Of a stretch of 64,000 bases of DNA, positions 21,981 through 34,729 are shown piece by piece. Position numbers and translations under genes: made by a program. How positions within the stretch are numbered: the stretch's first letter is position 1; each line of letters opens with the position of its first letter. The notes under the pieces are model-generated. The model was not told the DNA's origin, did not search any database, and was given only the letters and a program-made list of their open reading frames with translations. Origin of the DNA: Neoarius graeffei (lineage: Eukaryota; Chordata; Actinopteri; Siluriformes; Ariidae); NCBI RefSeq assembly GCF_027579695.1, contig NC_083596.1, positions 18,779,755 to 18,843,754 on the forward strand, read 5' to 3'.

Positions 21981-23646
21981 CAAACCCCATTTCCACAAAA
22001 GTTGGGATATTTTCCAAAATACAATAAAAACACAAATCCGTGGTTTGTTAATTCATGTGAACCTTTATTTAACTGACAAAAGTACAAAGAAAAGATTTTC
22101 AACAGTTTTACTGACCAATTTAATGGTATTTTGTAAATATAAAAGTTAGAATTTGATGCCTACAAAACGCTCAAAAAAAAAAGTTGGAACAGGCATTACC
22201 ACTGTGTTACATCACCTTTCCTTTTAATAACACTTTTTAATCATATGGGAACTGAGATTACTAATGGTTTCAATTTTACAATTGGAATTTTTGTCCATTC
22301 TTGCTTGATACAAGACTTCAGTTGCTCAATAGTCTGTCTCATTCTCCTCTTCATAATGTGGCATACATTCTCAATAGGAGACAGATCTGAGCTGGCAGCA
22401 GGCCAGTTAAGCACATGCACTCTGTGTCTATGAAGCCACACTGTTGTAACCTGTGCAGAATGAGGCCTGGCATTGTCCTACTGAAATAAGCATGGACTTC
22501 CAGAAAGAGATGTTGCCTTGATGAATGTCTCTCTAAAATCCCAATATATGCCCCAATGGTACCTTCGCACACATGCAACTCACCCATGGCATGGACACTG
22601 ATGCCCCCATACCATCATAGATGCTGGCTTTTACATCTTTCTCAGATAACAAACTGGATGGTTATGTTCATCTTTGGCACTGAGACCTCGATGTCCAGTT
22701 TTCACAATTCCGCTTGTTTTCAGGGACTCATCTGACCACAGCACAGGTTTCCACTGTCTTTCAGTACATCTGAGACTATTTTGGGCCCAGAGAAACCTGC
22801 TGCATTTCTGAATAGAATTGATGAATGGCTTCGTCCTTGTGTAATACTTTTTCAGGGTGCAGCAGTGGACTGTGTTAAGTCACAATGAAGTACTCCCGAG
22901 CCCATGTGGCTATATTTGTCACATTAGCATGATGGTTTATCAGGCAGTGCGGCCTGAGGCCTTGAAGGTCATGCACATTCAAGAGTGGTTTCCTACTTTG
23001 CCTTTATGCACTGAGATGTCTCCGAATTGCCTGAATTTTTTCACAATATTATGTACTGTAGGTTTTGAAAGACCTAAAATCTCTGCAATCTTGCGTTGAG
23101 AAATGTTCTTTCTGAATTGACTAGCAATTCTCTCATAAATTTTGGCACAAAGGAGTGAGCCACAAACCACCCTTGTTTGTAAAGACTGAGCCTTTGGTGC
23201 ATGCTCCTTTTATAGCCAGTTATGTAACAACCTGCTTATTGTCTATTAAGAATGTATGGCACATCATGAAGGGGAGAATCAGACAACGGTGACCACAGAG
23301 CAGCTGAGGTCTTGTATCAAGCATAAATAAACGCAAATTCCAATTTCAAAACTGCAGCAGTTAGTATCCTCAGATCCTGCACGATTAAAAAAAGTGTTAT
23401 TAAAGGAAAGGTGATGTAACACAACGGCAGTAATGCCTCTGTCACAATTTTTTGTGTGTTGCAGGCATCAAATTCTAACTTCGTTTATATTTACAAAATA
23501 CAATTAAGTTGGTCAGTAAAATTAGTGAAAATCTTTTCTTTGTACATTTGTCAGTGAAATGAAGGTTCACATGAATTAACAAACCACAGATTTTTGTTTT
23601 TATTGCATTTTGGAAAATATCCCGACTTTTCTGGAAATGGGGTTTG
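21981..23646 (-). mobile_element. Tc1-like element (family A), 5' end replaced by an inverted 3' end
   Basis: TA-flanked ends CAAACCCC (21981) and GGGGTTTG (23646). From 21981 to about 23240 it reads on the minus strand from 3' end to N-terminus. From about 23242 to 23646 it reads on the plus strand and again holds the 3' end, including about 150 bp of transposase coding sequence. Coding pieces lie at 22241-22441 and 22979-23170 on the minus strand, with many stops. Confidence 0.8.
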
Positions 23647-23709
23647 TACATTGTAAATTTCCTGAGGTGACAAAAATATGAAGAAATCATGCACAATTTA
23701 CAGCATAGA

Positions 23710-24300
23710 TAATGTATTAAATTTTGGTCAATTGAAAGTGGAAGTATCCACCCAAAAATAGAGACGCATGATTCATCATTCCAGAGAACACATTTCCACT
23801 GCTCCAGAGTCTAGTGGTGGTGCGTTTGTTACACCACTCCAGCCAACACTTGGCATTGCCCATAGTAATCTTCGGCTTGTGTGCATCTGAATAGCCATTG
23901 AAAACACATTTTGTGAAGTTCTCAACACACAGTTCTTGTTATGATGTTGCTGTCAGAGGTAGGTTTGAATGTTTTGGTGAGTGATGTGACCGAGAACAGG
24001 CAATTTTTACACACTATGAGCTTCAGCACTCAGCAGCCCTGATTTGTGAGTTTGTGTGATTGAGCTGTCGGTGATCCTAGACGCTTCCATTTCACAGTTG
24101 ACCAGGACATGTCTAGCAGGACAGAAATTACATGAACTTGGCAAAGGTGGCATACTATGACAGTGCCACGTTTAAAGTCAGTGAGCTTCAGCATGACACA
24201 TTCTACTGCCAAAGTTTGTCTATGGAGATTGCATGGGCATGTGGTTGATATTACAGACCTATTAGCAATGCGTGTGAGTAAAACACCTGAACTCAATCAC
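23710..24300 (-). pseudogene. Tc1/mariner transposase relic (different family)
   Basis: The minus strand near 24030-24190 reads LTDFKRGTVIVCHLC and STVKWKRLGSPTAQ, the N-terminal DNA-binding region of a common fish Tc1-like transposase. Catalytic remains follow at about 23720-23860. Large parts are deleted. Confidence 0.65.
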
Positions 24301-24622
24301 TAGGACACAGGAAATTAATCAGACACAGGAAATACTGTTAATCAACGTGCTGATTTTTTAAAAAAACTTTCATTCTATTTGAAAAAAGAGAAAACCCATT
24401 AAAAAAAAGCTCATTCCAAAAGAGGACAGCTGGCTGCATTGACAAAAGTGGGATGGCATTTAACACTCCGTGATCTGCGTCCTTGGTCCATAAAGAGTCC
24501 ATAATGAGTCCTCAGTCCATAATGAGAGAAATCTTCCAGAATTAATTTTTCTACATATTGTTCATTTGTCCATATAGTGTATTTATTATAATGTATATTA
24601 TGAGCAAAACTTTTCTTTTTAA

Positions 24623-25289
24623 AGGAGAACTGAAGGCAAATTTTTTTATCATCAAAATTCTATTTCTCATTTTATTAAATATACGAATGCATTTTTGATA
24701 GTTATTTTGTCACTGCTATAGCAAGTTATGAGTGTTTGAAATATGCTGTGTAATATATCAGTCCATATGTCAAAGCAATGGCTGTAAACGAGATTCGTTG
24801 AGACCTGTGCGAGACGTCGTAGGACGGAAGTAAAACGTACAGCGGAAATCAAAGCGACCGACATCTGCCAACGTTGTCAAAAGACGCGCGCGCCCTCTTT
24901 CGAATGCTGATGTAATCAAGCCGGAAGTTTTATTTGTTTTGATAGCAATCAGGAAATCAGAAGTTTGAAAAAAGTAGGCAGTAATTGTCATTTAAACTCA
25001 TATTTGTGCAACATTTCGTTTGGAAAACAGTTTTCAAAATGGCGGCACTGACACCTGGCTGACACTTCACGTTTCAAAGTTTCGCACAAGTCTTGTGAAG
25101 ATTGCGCGGATAAGCGATGCCTGCCGTGGACCAAACATGGCTAAAAACCGAATAGGCCGATAAGTATAATATTTAACTGCAATTAGTTGCCAATACGAGT
25201 CACAATATAAGGTTACTGAAACTGAAAACATAATTCAATAACATGTTAATTAAGAAATAAAGCAAGTTTAAAAATGACTTCAGTTCTCC
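24623..25289. mobile_element. Non-autonomous TTAA-site element
   Basis: TTAA lies at 24619-24622 and 25290-25293. The ends AGGAGAACTGAAGGC and CTTCAGTTCTCC are inverse. No transposase. TTAA targets are used by piggyBac and Kolobok elements, and I cannot choose between them. Confidence 0.65.
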
Positions 25290-25293
25290 TTAA

Positions 25294-25757
25294 ACAGCCA
25301 GTAATAAAGTAAATCAAATATAGGATACAGTAAGCAGGTTGCAACCCCAAATTGCTATGAAACCACTTGTTGTGGCAGCTGAAAAAAACACCACTGTATT
25401 AGAATGACATCAGTTTAGTTTATACAGTACATGCTGCATAGCAACAATACAACAGATAAAAAAAATTATTTGTTTTGATTGGAGTAATTGCTGCTGGTAC
25501 TGAGGTAAGCAAGTATGAATGAGGTCAATTTATTTTTTCTGTAGACATCATTGTATGCTACTATTACTGTCCCTGAAAGGGAAATTCCTGATTTATGAAT
25601 TTCAAAGGTAGTGTCTTGTAATGACTGTTTTACTGTGCCTAAAGGAATATTATGTGCCTTGAAAAAGGAAGAAGGATGTGAGTAAGAAAATATGTTATGC
25701 TGTGAAGGAAAGGAAATGCAGGACCAAAGTTCTTTAATATATTTTAAAAATATATTA
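25294..25757. other. Intergenic, no recognised gene
   Basis: AT-rich sequence without exon signals. A short ORF on the minus strand (25466-25777) has no recognisable domain. Confidence 0.4.
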
Positions 25758-25768
25758 AAGAAAGCAGA

Positions 25769-26146
25769 GGGCAGCACAGTGGTGTAGTGGTTAGCGCTGT
25801 CGCCTCACAGCAAGAAGGTCCGGGTTCGAGCCCCGTGGCCGGTGAGGGCCTTTCTGTGCGGAGTTTGCATGTTCTCCCCGTGTCCGCATGGGTTTCCTCC
25901 GGGTGCTCCGGTTTCCCCCACAGTCCAAAGACATGCAGGTTAGGCTAACTGGTGACTCTAAATTGACCGTAGGTGTGAATGTGAGTGTGAATGGTTGTCT
26001 GTGTCTATGTGTCAGCCCTGTGATGACCTGGCGACTTGTCCAGGGTGTACCCCGCCTTTCGCCCGTAGTCAGCTGGGATAGGCTCCAGCTTGCTTGCGAC
26101 CCTGTAGAACAGGATAAAGCGGCTAGAGATAATGAGATGAGATGAG
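25769..26146 (+). mobile_element. DANA/Mermaid-type SINE, copy 4
   Basis: The target duplication AAGAAAGCAGA lies at 25758-25768 and 26147-26157. Full length with A box, B box and GATGAG tail. Confidence 0.93.
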
Positions 26147-26339
26147 AAGAAAGCAGATGAATTTGGGTCCATAGAAACAAGAACACTTGCACATTCAAAG
26201 AACACGTAACTCAAAGATACCTTCAGAAATAATGAAATTAAATGTTTGTTAATACAAAAATACTATAAAATGTGCAGTAATCAATAGCAAACTAATCAAA
26301 GTTAATATTTTGTGTGACAACCCTTTGCTTTTTTTTTTT

Positions 26340-26890
26340 TTAAGTGAGATGGCCTTTCAATTTCATAAAATCGGTGAAATTTAGTTCCCTCTGAAATTTG
26401 GTCATTGTGATCCATGTTTGTTTCTGTAATATCTCTCAAAATATCAGGTCATTCTGTGGCTGGGAAGTTATTTAATTTGAGGGGATTCCTGAGCAAATAA
26501 TGTGCATGAATGCTCCATAACTGTGGGGCTGTGTAAGAAAAGGCTCTGCCCCCTGATGTAGCCTTCACTATATGAGGTACCAACAGCTAGTCTGCACCTT
26601 TTGATCTAAGTAGGTGTGGCGGGTCATAAAGGACCAGAAGTTCGCTCAGGTACTGTGGTGCAAGATCATTCAGTGCTTTAAAAGTCAATAGTAGTATCTT
26701 ATAATCAATACGAAATTTGATTGGGAGCCAGTGCAGTGTGGATAAGACAGGGGTGATGTGATCATATTTTCTAATTCTAGTAAGAACTCTTGCTGCTGCA
26801 TTTTGAACTAACTGTAGCTTGTTTATGCACTTACTGGAACATCCAGACAGTAAAGCATTACTAAAATATTAGCTCAGATTAGTCCTGCTC
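26340..26890 (-). mobile_element. Non-LTR retrotransposon 3' fragment
   Basis: On the minus strand it encodes NAAARVLTRIRKYDHITPVL, then LHWLPIKFRIDYKILLL, a LINE polyprotein C-terminal segment. It is joined through 26891-27208 to the Tc1-like copy that follows. The same arrangement occurs inverted at 41624-42184. Confidence 0.75.
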
Positions 26891-27208
26891 TCATGAGGAT
26901 CAAGGAACTGGCCATGAAGCTTTGAGATAAAGTTTGGAGGGAAAAGGTGGTTATTAAAAGATCAGCAAAGGTTTGAACCTTCCAAAAAAAAAAAAAAAGT
27001 GGAATCCATTAAAACACAATTGAAAAAAATATGGTACAATGCAGACACTACAAAGATCACACTGTGCTTCGAAACTCGGCCCACGTCCAAGAAGAGCAAT
27101 GGTCAGAGAAGTGTCCAAGGGGGCAGCTGTGATGTTTAAAATATGCAAAGCTCAAAGAGTCATATATTAGACAGCTCAAAGCTGTAATTGCTGCAAAAGC
27201 TCTATCTA

Positions 27209-28803
27209 CAACCCCGATTCCAAAAAAGTTGGGACAAAGTACAAATTGTAAATAAAAATGGAATGCAATGATGCGGAAGTTTCAAAATTCCATATTTTAT
27301 TCAGAATAGAACATAGATGACATATCAAATGTTTAAACTGAGAAAATGTATCATTTAAAGAGAAAAATTAGGTGATTTTAAATTTCATGACAACACATCT
27401 CAAAAAAGTTGGGACAAGGCCATGTTTACCACTGTGAGACATCCCCTTTTCTCTTTACAACAGTCTGTAAACGTCTGGGGACTGAGGAGACAAGTTGCTC
27501 AAGTTTAGGGATAGGAATGTTAACCCATTCTTGTCTAATGTAGGATTCTAGTTGCTCAACTGTTTTAGGTCTTTTTTGTTGTATCTTCTCTTTTATGATG
27601 CACCAAATGTTTTCTATGGATGAAAGATCTGGACTCTGGCCAGTTCAGTACCCGGACCCTTCTTCTACGCAGCCATGATGCTGTAATTGATGCAGTATGT
27701 GGTTTGGCATTGTCATGTTGGAAAATGCAAGGTCTTCCCTGAAAGAGACGTCGTCTGGATGGGAGCATATGTTGCTCTGGAACCTGGATATACCTTTCAG
27801 CATTGATGGTGTCTTTCCAGATGTGTAAGCTGCCCATGCCACATGCACTAATGCAACCCCATACCATCAGAGATGCAGGCTTCTGAACTGAGCGCTGATA
27901 ACAACTTGGGTCGTCCTTCTCCTCTTTAGTCCGAATGACACGGCATCCCTGATTTCCATAAAGAACTTCACATTTTGATTCGTCTGACCACAGAACAATT
28001 TTCCACTTTGCCACAGTCCATTTTAAATGAGCCTTGGCCCAGAGAAGACGTCTGCGCTTCTGGATCATGTTTAGATACGGCTTCTTCTTTGAACTATAGA
28101 GTTTTAGCTGGCAACGGCGGATGGCACTGTGAATTGTGTTCACAAATAATGTTCTCTGGATTCCTGAGCCTATTTTGTGATTTCCAATACAGAAGCATGC
28201 CTGTATGTGATGCAGTGCCATCTAAGGGCCCGAAGATCATGGGCACCCAGTATGGTTTTCCGGCCTTGACCCTTACACGCAGAGATTCTTCCAGATTCTC
28301 TGAATCTTTTGATGATATTATGCACTGTAGATGATGATATGTTCAAACTCTTTGCAATTTTACACTGTCGAACTCCTTTCTGATATTGCTCCACTATTTG
28401 TCGGCGCAGAATTAGGGGGATTGGTGATCCTCTTCTCATCTTTACTTCTGAGAGCCGCTGCCACTCCAAGATGCTCTTTTTTTATACCCAGTCATGCTAA
28501 CGACCTATTGCCAATTGATCTAATGAGTTGCAATTTGGTCCTCCAGCTGGTCCTTTTTTGTACCTTTAACTTTTCCAGCCTCTTATTGCCCCTGTCCCAA
28601 CTTTTTTGAGATGTGTTGCTGTCATGAAATTTCAAATGAGCCAATATTTGGCATGAAATTTCAAAATGTCTCACTTTCGACATTTGATATGTTGTCTATG
28701 TTCTATTGTGAATACAATATCAGTTTTTGAGATTTGTAAATTATTGCATTCTGTTTTTATTTACAATTTGTACTTTGTCCCAACTTTTTTGGAATTGGGG
28801 TTC
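27209..28803 (-). mobile_element. Tc1-like element (family D), full length, broken
   Basis: It begins CAACCCCGATTCC after TA (27207-27208) and ends near 28803 before TA. Confidence 0.9.
27440..28442 (-). pseudogene. Tc1-family transposase, frameshifted (family D)
   Basis: The minus-strand reading starts MRRGSPIPLILRRQIVEQYQ near 28442 and proceeds through [28 protein letters not shown] and [14 protein letters not shown]. Frameshifts near 28190 and just after VLNWP (about 27645) break it. The catalytic residues themselves are still encoded. Confidence 0.82.
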
Positions 28804-28835
28804 TATGTATGTATGTATGTATGTAATAAATAAAT

Positions 28836-29938
28836 ATTGGGTATGTCCCCCTTGTAGTGCCAAAACAGCTCTGACCTGTTGAGGCATGGTCTCCACAAGA
28901 CTCGTGAAGGTGTGCTGTGATATCAGGCACCAAGTCATTAGCATCCTTTAAGTCCTGTAAGTTGCGAGGTGGGGTCTCCATGGATTGGACTTGTTTGTCC
29001 AGCACATCTCACAGATGCTCTACTGGATTGAGATCTGGGGAGTTTTATGGTCGAATCAACACCTTGAACTCTTTGTCATGTTCTTCAAACCATTCCTGAA
29101 CAATTTTTGCAATATGGCAGGGCACGTTACCCTGCTGAAAGAGGCCACAGTCATTGCCATGAAGAGGTGTCCTTTGTCTGCAACAATGTTTAGGTAGGTG
29201 GTATGTATCAAAGTAACATCCATATGAATGCCAAGACCAAAGGTTTCCCAGCAGGAAATTGCCCAGAGTATCACACTGTCTACACCGGCTTGATTTCTTC
29301 CCATCGTGCATCCTGGTGCCATGTGTTCCATAGGTAAGCAACGCACACACACCCTGCCATCCGAATGACATTAAAGAAAACAGGATTCATCAGACCAGGC
29401 CACCTTCTTCCATTATGCCATGGTCCAGTTCTGATGCTCATGTGCCCATTGTAGATACTTTTGTTGGTGGACAGGGGTCAGTATGGACACTCTGACCAGT
29501 CTGCAGCTACGCAGCCACATAGGCAGCAAGCTGTGATGCATTGTGTTCTGACACCTTTCTATCATCACCAGCGTTAACTTTTTTAGCAGTTTGGTCTGAG
29601 CCCATGGAAGAGCTACTTTAGCACAGACAGGCTAGCCCTCACTCCCCACATATATCAATGAGCCTTGGATGTCCATGACACTGTTGTCGGTTCACTGGTT
29701 GTCCTTTCTTGGACCACATTTTGTTGATACTAACCACTGCATACCTAGAACATCCCAAAAGATCTGATGTTTTGCAGATGTTTTGACCCAGTCAACTAGC
29801 CATCAAAAATTGGCCCTGGTTGCTCAAATCCTTATGTTTGCTTATTTTTGCTGCTTCAGACACATGAACTTCTTCAAGAACTGAGTGTTCACTTGTTGCC
29901 TAATATAATCTTTGCTGCCTAATCCCACCCACTGATCT
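28836..29938 (-). pseudogene. Tc1-like transposase relic (family K)
   Basis: The minus strand encodes GNFLLGNLWSWHSYGC, CGLFQQGNVPCHIAKIVQEW, KQVQSMETPPRNLQDLKD and MPQQVRAVLALQGG, the C-terminal half of a DD34E transposase in several frames. The second Asp is Gly (QQGN). The N-terminal half (29400-29938) is more decayed. Confidence 0.75.
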
Positions 29939-29939
29939 G

Positions 29940-30160
29940 AGCAACTTTGGCAAGGGCCAAATGGTGATGACTAGATGACTGGGTCAGAGCATTTCCAAAA
30001 CAGCAGGTCTTTTTGCTGGGTCCTGGCATTCATGTTATTTTGACACATGCAACCTACCTAAATGTCGTTGCAGACCAAGTACATCCCTTCATGGCAACAA
30101 CATTCCCTAATGGCTGTGGCCTCTTTCTGCACGATTATGTGCCCTTCTGCCCTGCCACAC
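29940..30160 (+). pseudogene. Tc1-like transposase fragment, family K, opposite orientation
   Basis: From GGGCCAAATGGTGATGAC the fragment jumps by internal deletion to LGPGIHVILTHATYLNVVAD and FMATTFPNGCGLF on the plus strand. It lies head to head with the copy at 28836-29938. Confidence 0.65.
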
Positions 30161-30170
30161 TGCTCATTAT

Positions 30171-30212
<42 letters not shown>

Positions 30213-30214
<2 letters not shown>

Positions 30215-30587
30215 GCGGCACGGTGGTGTAGTGGTTAGCGCTGTCGTCTCACAGCAAGAAGGTCCTGGGTTCGAGCCCCGGGGCCGGCGAGGGCCTTTCT
30301 GTGTGGAGTTTGCATGTTCTCCCCGTGTCCGCGTGGGTTTCCTCCGGGTGCTCCGGTTTCCCCCACAGTCCAAAGACATGCAGGTTAGGTTAACTGGTGA
30401 CTCTAAATTGACCGTAGGTGTGAATGTGAGTGTGAATGGTTGTCTGTGTCTATGTGTCAGCCCTGTGATGACCTGGCGACTTGTCCAGGGTGTACCCCGC
30501 CTTTCGCCCGTAGTCAGCTGGGATAGGCTCCAGCTTGCCTGCAACCCTGTAGAAGGATAAAGCGGCTAGAGATAATGAGATGAGATG
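30213..30587 (+). mobile_element. DANA/Mermaid-type SINE, copy 5, inside an (AT)n tract
   Basis: It is flanked on both sides by (TA)n (30181-30212 and 30588-30615), so the target duplication cannot be delimited. Full length. Confidence 0.9.
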
Positions 30588-30616
<29 letters not shown>

Positions 30617-30620
<4 letters not shown>

Positions 30621-31184
30621 GCATGTGAAGGTTCAGACAGACAGTAAGCCCAGCTCAGGATCAACATGGTGACCCTGGAGCTGTCAGGTGGAAACGCTGT
30701 GCCATCATCTATATGTGTTCTAAAAGTTCTAATTAGGTTCTAATACTTTACTCAGTCAGTAGAGATCTTTTTTTTTATCCTTATTCAATATAGTTGATAA
30801 GGAACATCTACTAGAAGCTGTGTTCAAGAAGCCCAAATTGCAAGTTTACAATAAAACAACATGGCAATAAATACTCTCTCTAAAAGGTATAAGCACATTA
30901 GAACACCCACGTATGATGACCTGGGAGGGGAAGAATTTACCCCAGGGCAGCCCAGCTTTCAGTTAAGAACAGGCCTTATCTCCAAAATCAGCCCATTGTT
31001 ACTTCAGGAAACACACCTGACTCTTGGTATTTGTTTTGGGTTTCATTTCCTACAATACACGTACTGACACTTTCAATGAGCTCAGAGCATGCCTTACATG
31101 CTAATCATCTTTATACAAAACATCCACCCATCCTACACATTGGCTGTGAAACATTCAAAAATAATTGTCTTTCGCATTTATCTA
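30617..31184. other. Intergenic, no recognised feature
   Basis: No exon, transposase or repeat that I recognise. Confidence 0.4.
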
Positions 31185-31380
31185 TCAGTGTCACAGGGGA
31201 AGCTAGAGGCAATCCCAGTTGACTTCGGGCGAGAGGTGGGGTACACCTTGGGCAGGTCACCAAGCTATCACAGGGCTAACACAGAGAGACAGACAATCAT
31301 TTGCACTTACATACACATCTATGGGCATTCCAGGTTAGTGAGATTTGACCTAATATGCAGGGAGAACATGCACCCCTGTG
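31185..31380 (-). mobile_element. Old DANA/Mermaid-type SINE relic
   Basis: Matches CAGTTGACTTCGGGCGAGAGG, GGTGGGGTACACCTTGGG and GGGAGAACATGCA to the minus strand of the younger copies with many differences. Confidence 0.65.
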
Positions 31381-31531
31381 CATTTTTTACAAAACTTTTC
31401 CAAATTCCAAAATTGTTAGTCACCTGTGATGATGTAATTTCACTTTGTTGCTCCTGCCTATTTAATACATGTAGCTAAAAGAAAACAAACACATTAATAT
31501 TTACTTCTTTCTTTAAAACGAATGGCTCATC

Positions 31532-31800
31532 TCCAGTACTGTGCAAAAGTTTTAGGCACAAGCAATGAAATTCTGTAGAGCAAAGATGCCTTCAAAAATA
31601 AGGAAATCAAATGTTTCTACATAAAAAAAGAGCACTATAAATAAACAAATTAAACAAAGTCAGTATTTGGAGTGATGACCATTTTGCTTTAAAAAAAAGA
31701 CGTCTCCAGTACAATTTCAGTATGAAATAATACAAAATGAATGATGGAAAGGAAATGAGTTGTAGGTTATACTGAGCGTCTTGCAGAATCAGCCTCAGTT
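31532..31800. mobile_element. Terminal part of another Tc1-like family
   Basis: Starts CAGTACTGTGCAAAAGTTTT, a typical Tc1-like terminus in fish. The related stretch at 26164-26330 has the same order of words (CCTTCAGAAATAATGAAAT, GTGACAACC). No transposase remains are certain. Confidence 0.5.
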
Positions 31801-31907
31801 CTTCTGGACACTTTGTTGCACTTGCTTCTTAATTTTTCCAGCAGCCTTCATTGTTTTTGTCTGAAGAGAGGTCTTTTACATCATACCAGTATGTCGCTTT
31901 CTTTCCT

Positions 31908-32281
31908 CATTCTCATCTCATTATCTCTAGCCGCTTTATCCTTCTACAGGGTCGCAGGCAAGCTGGAGCCTATCCCAGCTGACTACGGGCGAAAGGCGGG
32001 GTACACCCTGGACAAGTCGCCAGGTCATCACAGGGCTGACACATAGACACAGGCAACCATTCACACTCACATTCACACCTACGGTCAATTTAGAGTCACC
32101 AGTTAACCTAACCTGCATGTCTTTGGACTGTGGGGGAAACCGGAGCACCCGGAGGAAACCCACGCGGACACGGGGAGAACATGCAAACTCCACACAGAAA
32201 GGCCCTCGCCGGCCCCGGGGCTCGAACCCGGACCTTCTTGCTGTGAGGCGACAGCGCTAACCACTACACCACCGTGCCGCC
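31908..32281 (-). mobile_element. DANA/Mermaid-type SINE, copy 6
   Basis: The target duplication CGCTTTCTTTCCT lies at 31895-31907 and 32282-32294. Confidence 0.93.
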
Positions 32282-32294
32282 CGCTTTCTTTCCT

Positions 32295-32877
32295 GACATA
32301 CAAAATTTTTCTGTAATATTTAATTTTGTGCTGGAAAACTAACGTTTGGAAATTATTTTGTATTGACTTGATAATGTAGGAGTCATAAAATACAAATCGA
32401 TAACACAGTTTGCACCCCCCCCCCCCCCCCAAAAAAAAAAAAACCTAGGATGCCCGAGAGTAAGTACTGTATGTTGTGCAAATAAGTGACCATCATCATC
32501 AATCATGTCAATTATGGAGCATGTGGCAAAATCATACAACAGAATCAGCATTGTTTTTATGTTATATTGACATTGAAGGTGTTTAGAGAGTAATATAAGC
32601 CTGTGAGTAATACTCTCTGAGTATACATATGAGTATATGGTATACATGTGAGTATGTATATCTTTTAGTAACCTGTATTTTCATAAACAGAAGCAGATAA
32701 ACCATTTATTGATGACTGAACACTTGAGGAATTTGGGAAATTTTGGTTTATTACTAATATAGGAAGCATGCTGTAATACATACTTTATCAAGTAATCTAT
32801 ACTTATGCATAGAAAGCCATGCAAAGAGAAGGAAACGAGTGTGTTTCCTGTATGTTAGATATTTGGAAGTACAATGG
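32295..32877. other. Intergenic, no recognised gene
   Basis: Poly-C and poly-A runs at 32407-32442. The rest is AT-rich without signals. Confidence 0.4.
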
Positions 32878-33521
32878 GTAAACAAATGATAAAACATTCC
32901 CTATGTCAGTTTAATAGCAGCTAAATTACCTTGGATTTCCCATTCTGGATAAAATTCTTTTATAAAGTGCTCAGCCCTTTTCCCCAGAAAAAAAAACTTT
33001 CACCTCCTGTTATGATTTCAGTTGAATAACATTACTGCTTGCTCACTTCTTCTGGCAGTTGTTTCTTTAAACCAGACTGACTGTAATATTGATTGACCAA
33101 ATGTGATCTATTTTTTCAGAAAATTATGCTGGATTAATACTCATATAAGGCGACATGGCGGTGTAGTGGTTAGCACTGTTGCCTCAGCAAGAAGGTCCGG
33201 GTTCGAGCCCCGTGGCCGGCGAGGGCCTTTCTGTGTGGAGTTTGCATGTTCTCCCCGTGTCCGCGTGGGTTTCCTCCGGGTGCTCCGGTTTCCCCCACAG
33301 TCCAAAGACATGCAGGTTAGGTTAACTGGTGACTCTAAATTGACCGTAGGTGTGAATGTGAGTGTGAATGGTTGTCTGTGTCTGTGTGTCAGCCCTGTGA
33401 TGACCTGGCGACTTGTCCAGGGTGTACCCCGCCTTTTGCCTGTAGTCAGCTGGGATAGGCTCCAGCTTGCCTGCGACCCTGTAAAACAGGATAAAGTGGC
33501 TAGAGATAATGAGATGAGATG
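32878..33521. repeat. Duplication unit 1 (unique DNA plus SINE)
   Basis: GTAAACAAATGATAAAACATT starts the unit and the SINE at 33149-33521 ends it. The same order recurs at 33522-33715 plus 37272-37725. Differences are few (for example CCCTATG / CCTTATG). Confidence 0.88.
33149..33521 (+). mobile_element. DANA/Mermaid-type SINE, copy 7
   Basis: Begins GGCGACATGGCGGTGTAG. It lacks a CA within the CTCACAGCAAG motif. Part of the duplicated unit. Confidence 0.9.
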
Positions 33522-34136
33522 GGTAAACAAATGATAAAACATTCCTTATGTCAGTTTAATAACAGCAGCTAAATTACCTTGGATTTCCCATTCTGGATAA
33601 AATTATTTTATAAAGTGCTCAGCCCTTTTCCCCAGAAATAAACTTTCACCTCCTGTTATGGTTTCAGTTGAATAACATTACTGCTTGCTCACTTCTTCTG
33701 GCAATTGGTCCTTTACAGTTTTTCTCGATTGCTAAAGACAACTGTAAGTCTTGAAAGCTGCTCTCCTTTTCTCTAAACTGTGAACACAAAACCCAATTTT
33801 CAAGCTACATTCACAAAACCTCAGACTCTTCTTGCAAAACCAAACTTTCACCTCAAAACAGTTCAATCTGTGCTCAAAACTGAACTATGTTGTCAAATTG
33901 TGCCCCGAGTCAATCAAAATTAAAGGGCCCATGGCATGGTGGTTTGTTGATGCTTTAAACGGGATCATGGAGGCTTCCGGATGTTATATCCGCAGCCTTT
34001 CTCGAAATGAACCCTCGGCACGTAGATATAGCCTCCTGGGAGAAAGCCCCATTTCAGCGCTTTTCCCAGTGCGTCGTTTTGCTAATGAGAAGCAGGAGGC
34101 GGGGAAGGGTAGACGGTGGGGTCATGCCATGGGGGA

Positions 34137-34483
34137 GGGGCTGCCGTCTGCCTCCCAAGCCGGCCGAGAGCGCTCCTCGTCGGGCACAGCCAGGCGGGAG
34201 AATGCCCTGGTCCGTCCGCCCTGTCTAAAAAATTGGTACAACTCGAGCCCATGGTAAAACTGGGACTTTGACATTTTTTCCCGCCTGAGGCCCATGGTAA
34301 AACTGAGCAGTGGGACTTTGTCATTTTTTTCCACATGAGGCCCATGGTAAAACTGCACTTCCATGAGGGGCTGCCGTCTGCCTCCCAAGCCGGCCGAGAG
34401 CGCTCCTCGTCGGGCACGGCCAGGCGGGCGAATGCCCTGGTCCGTCTGCCCTGTCTAGAAAAATGGTACAACTCGAGCCCATG
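34137..34483. repeat. Duplicated 118-bp segment within the TTAA-site element
   Basis: Copies 34137-34254 and 34367-34483 differ at a few positions. They are separated by short repeats containing AGGCCCATGGTAAAACTG. Confidence 0.85.
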
Positions 34484-34697
34484 TACCTGGCTAACTGCAG
34501 GAAGCGGTTAGCTGCACAGCTAATGTAGCCATTGCTAGGCTAACGCACCGATTTTAAAACACGGCAAAACGACCAGTTATACACTTACTTGTTCGGTGTT
34601 TGTTGCTGATGCGGCAGGGATGCTTGGCACAGACCCAGGCTTCAGTGACAGTTGACAGTTCTATGGGCTCCTCACTACAAAATGTAGTCATGTGTTC

Positions 34698-34729
34698 TGC
34701 GCATGCGCAGTAGGCTTCGCGCATGCGCA
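34698..34729. promoter_or_regulatory. Two NRF1-type palindromes
   Basis: TGCGCATGCGCA at 34698-34709 and CGCGCATGCGCA at 34718-34729 match the NRF1 consensus, spaced 20 bp apart in a direct repeat. Function in this element is inferred only. Confidence 0.5.

Noticed and set aside
34082..34471. ORFs across the TTAA-site element
   Set aside because: They follow the GC-rich duplicated segments and contain the repeat twice. No known domain.
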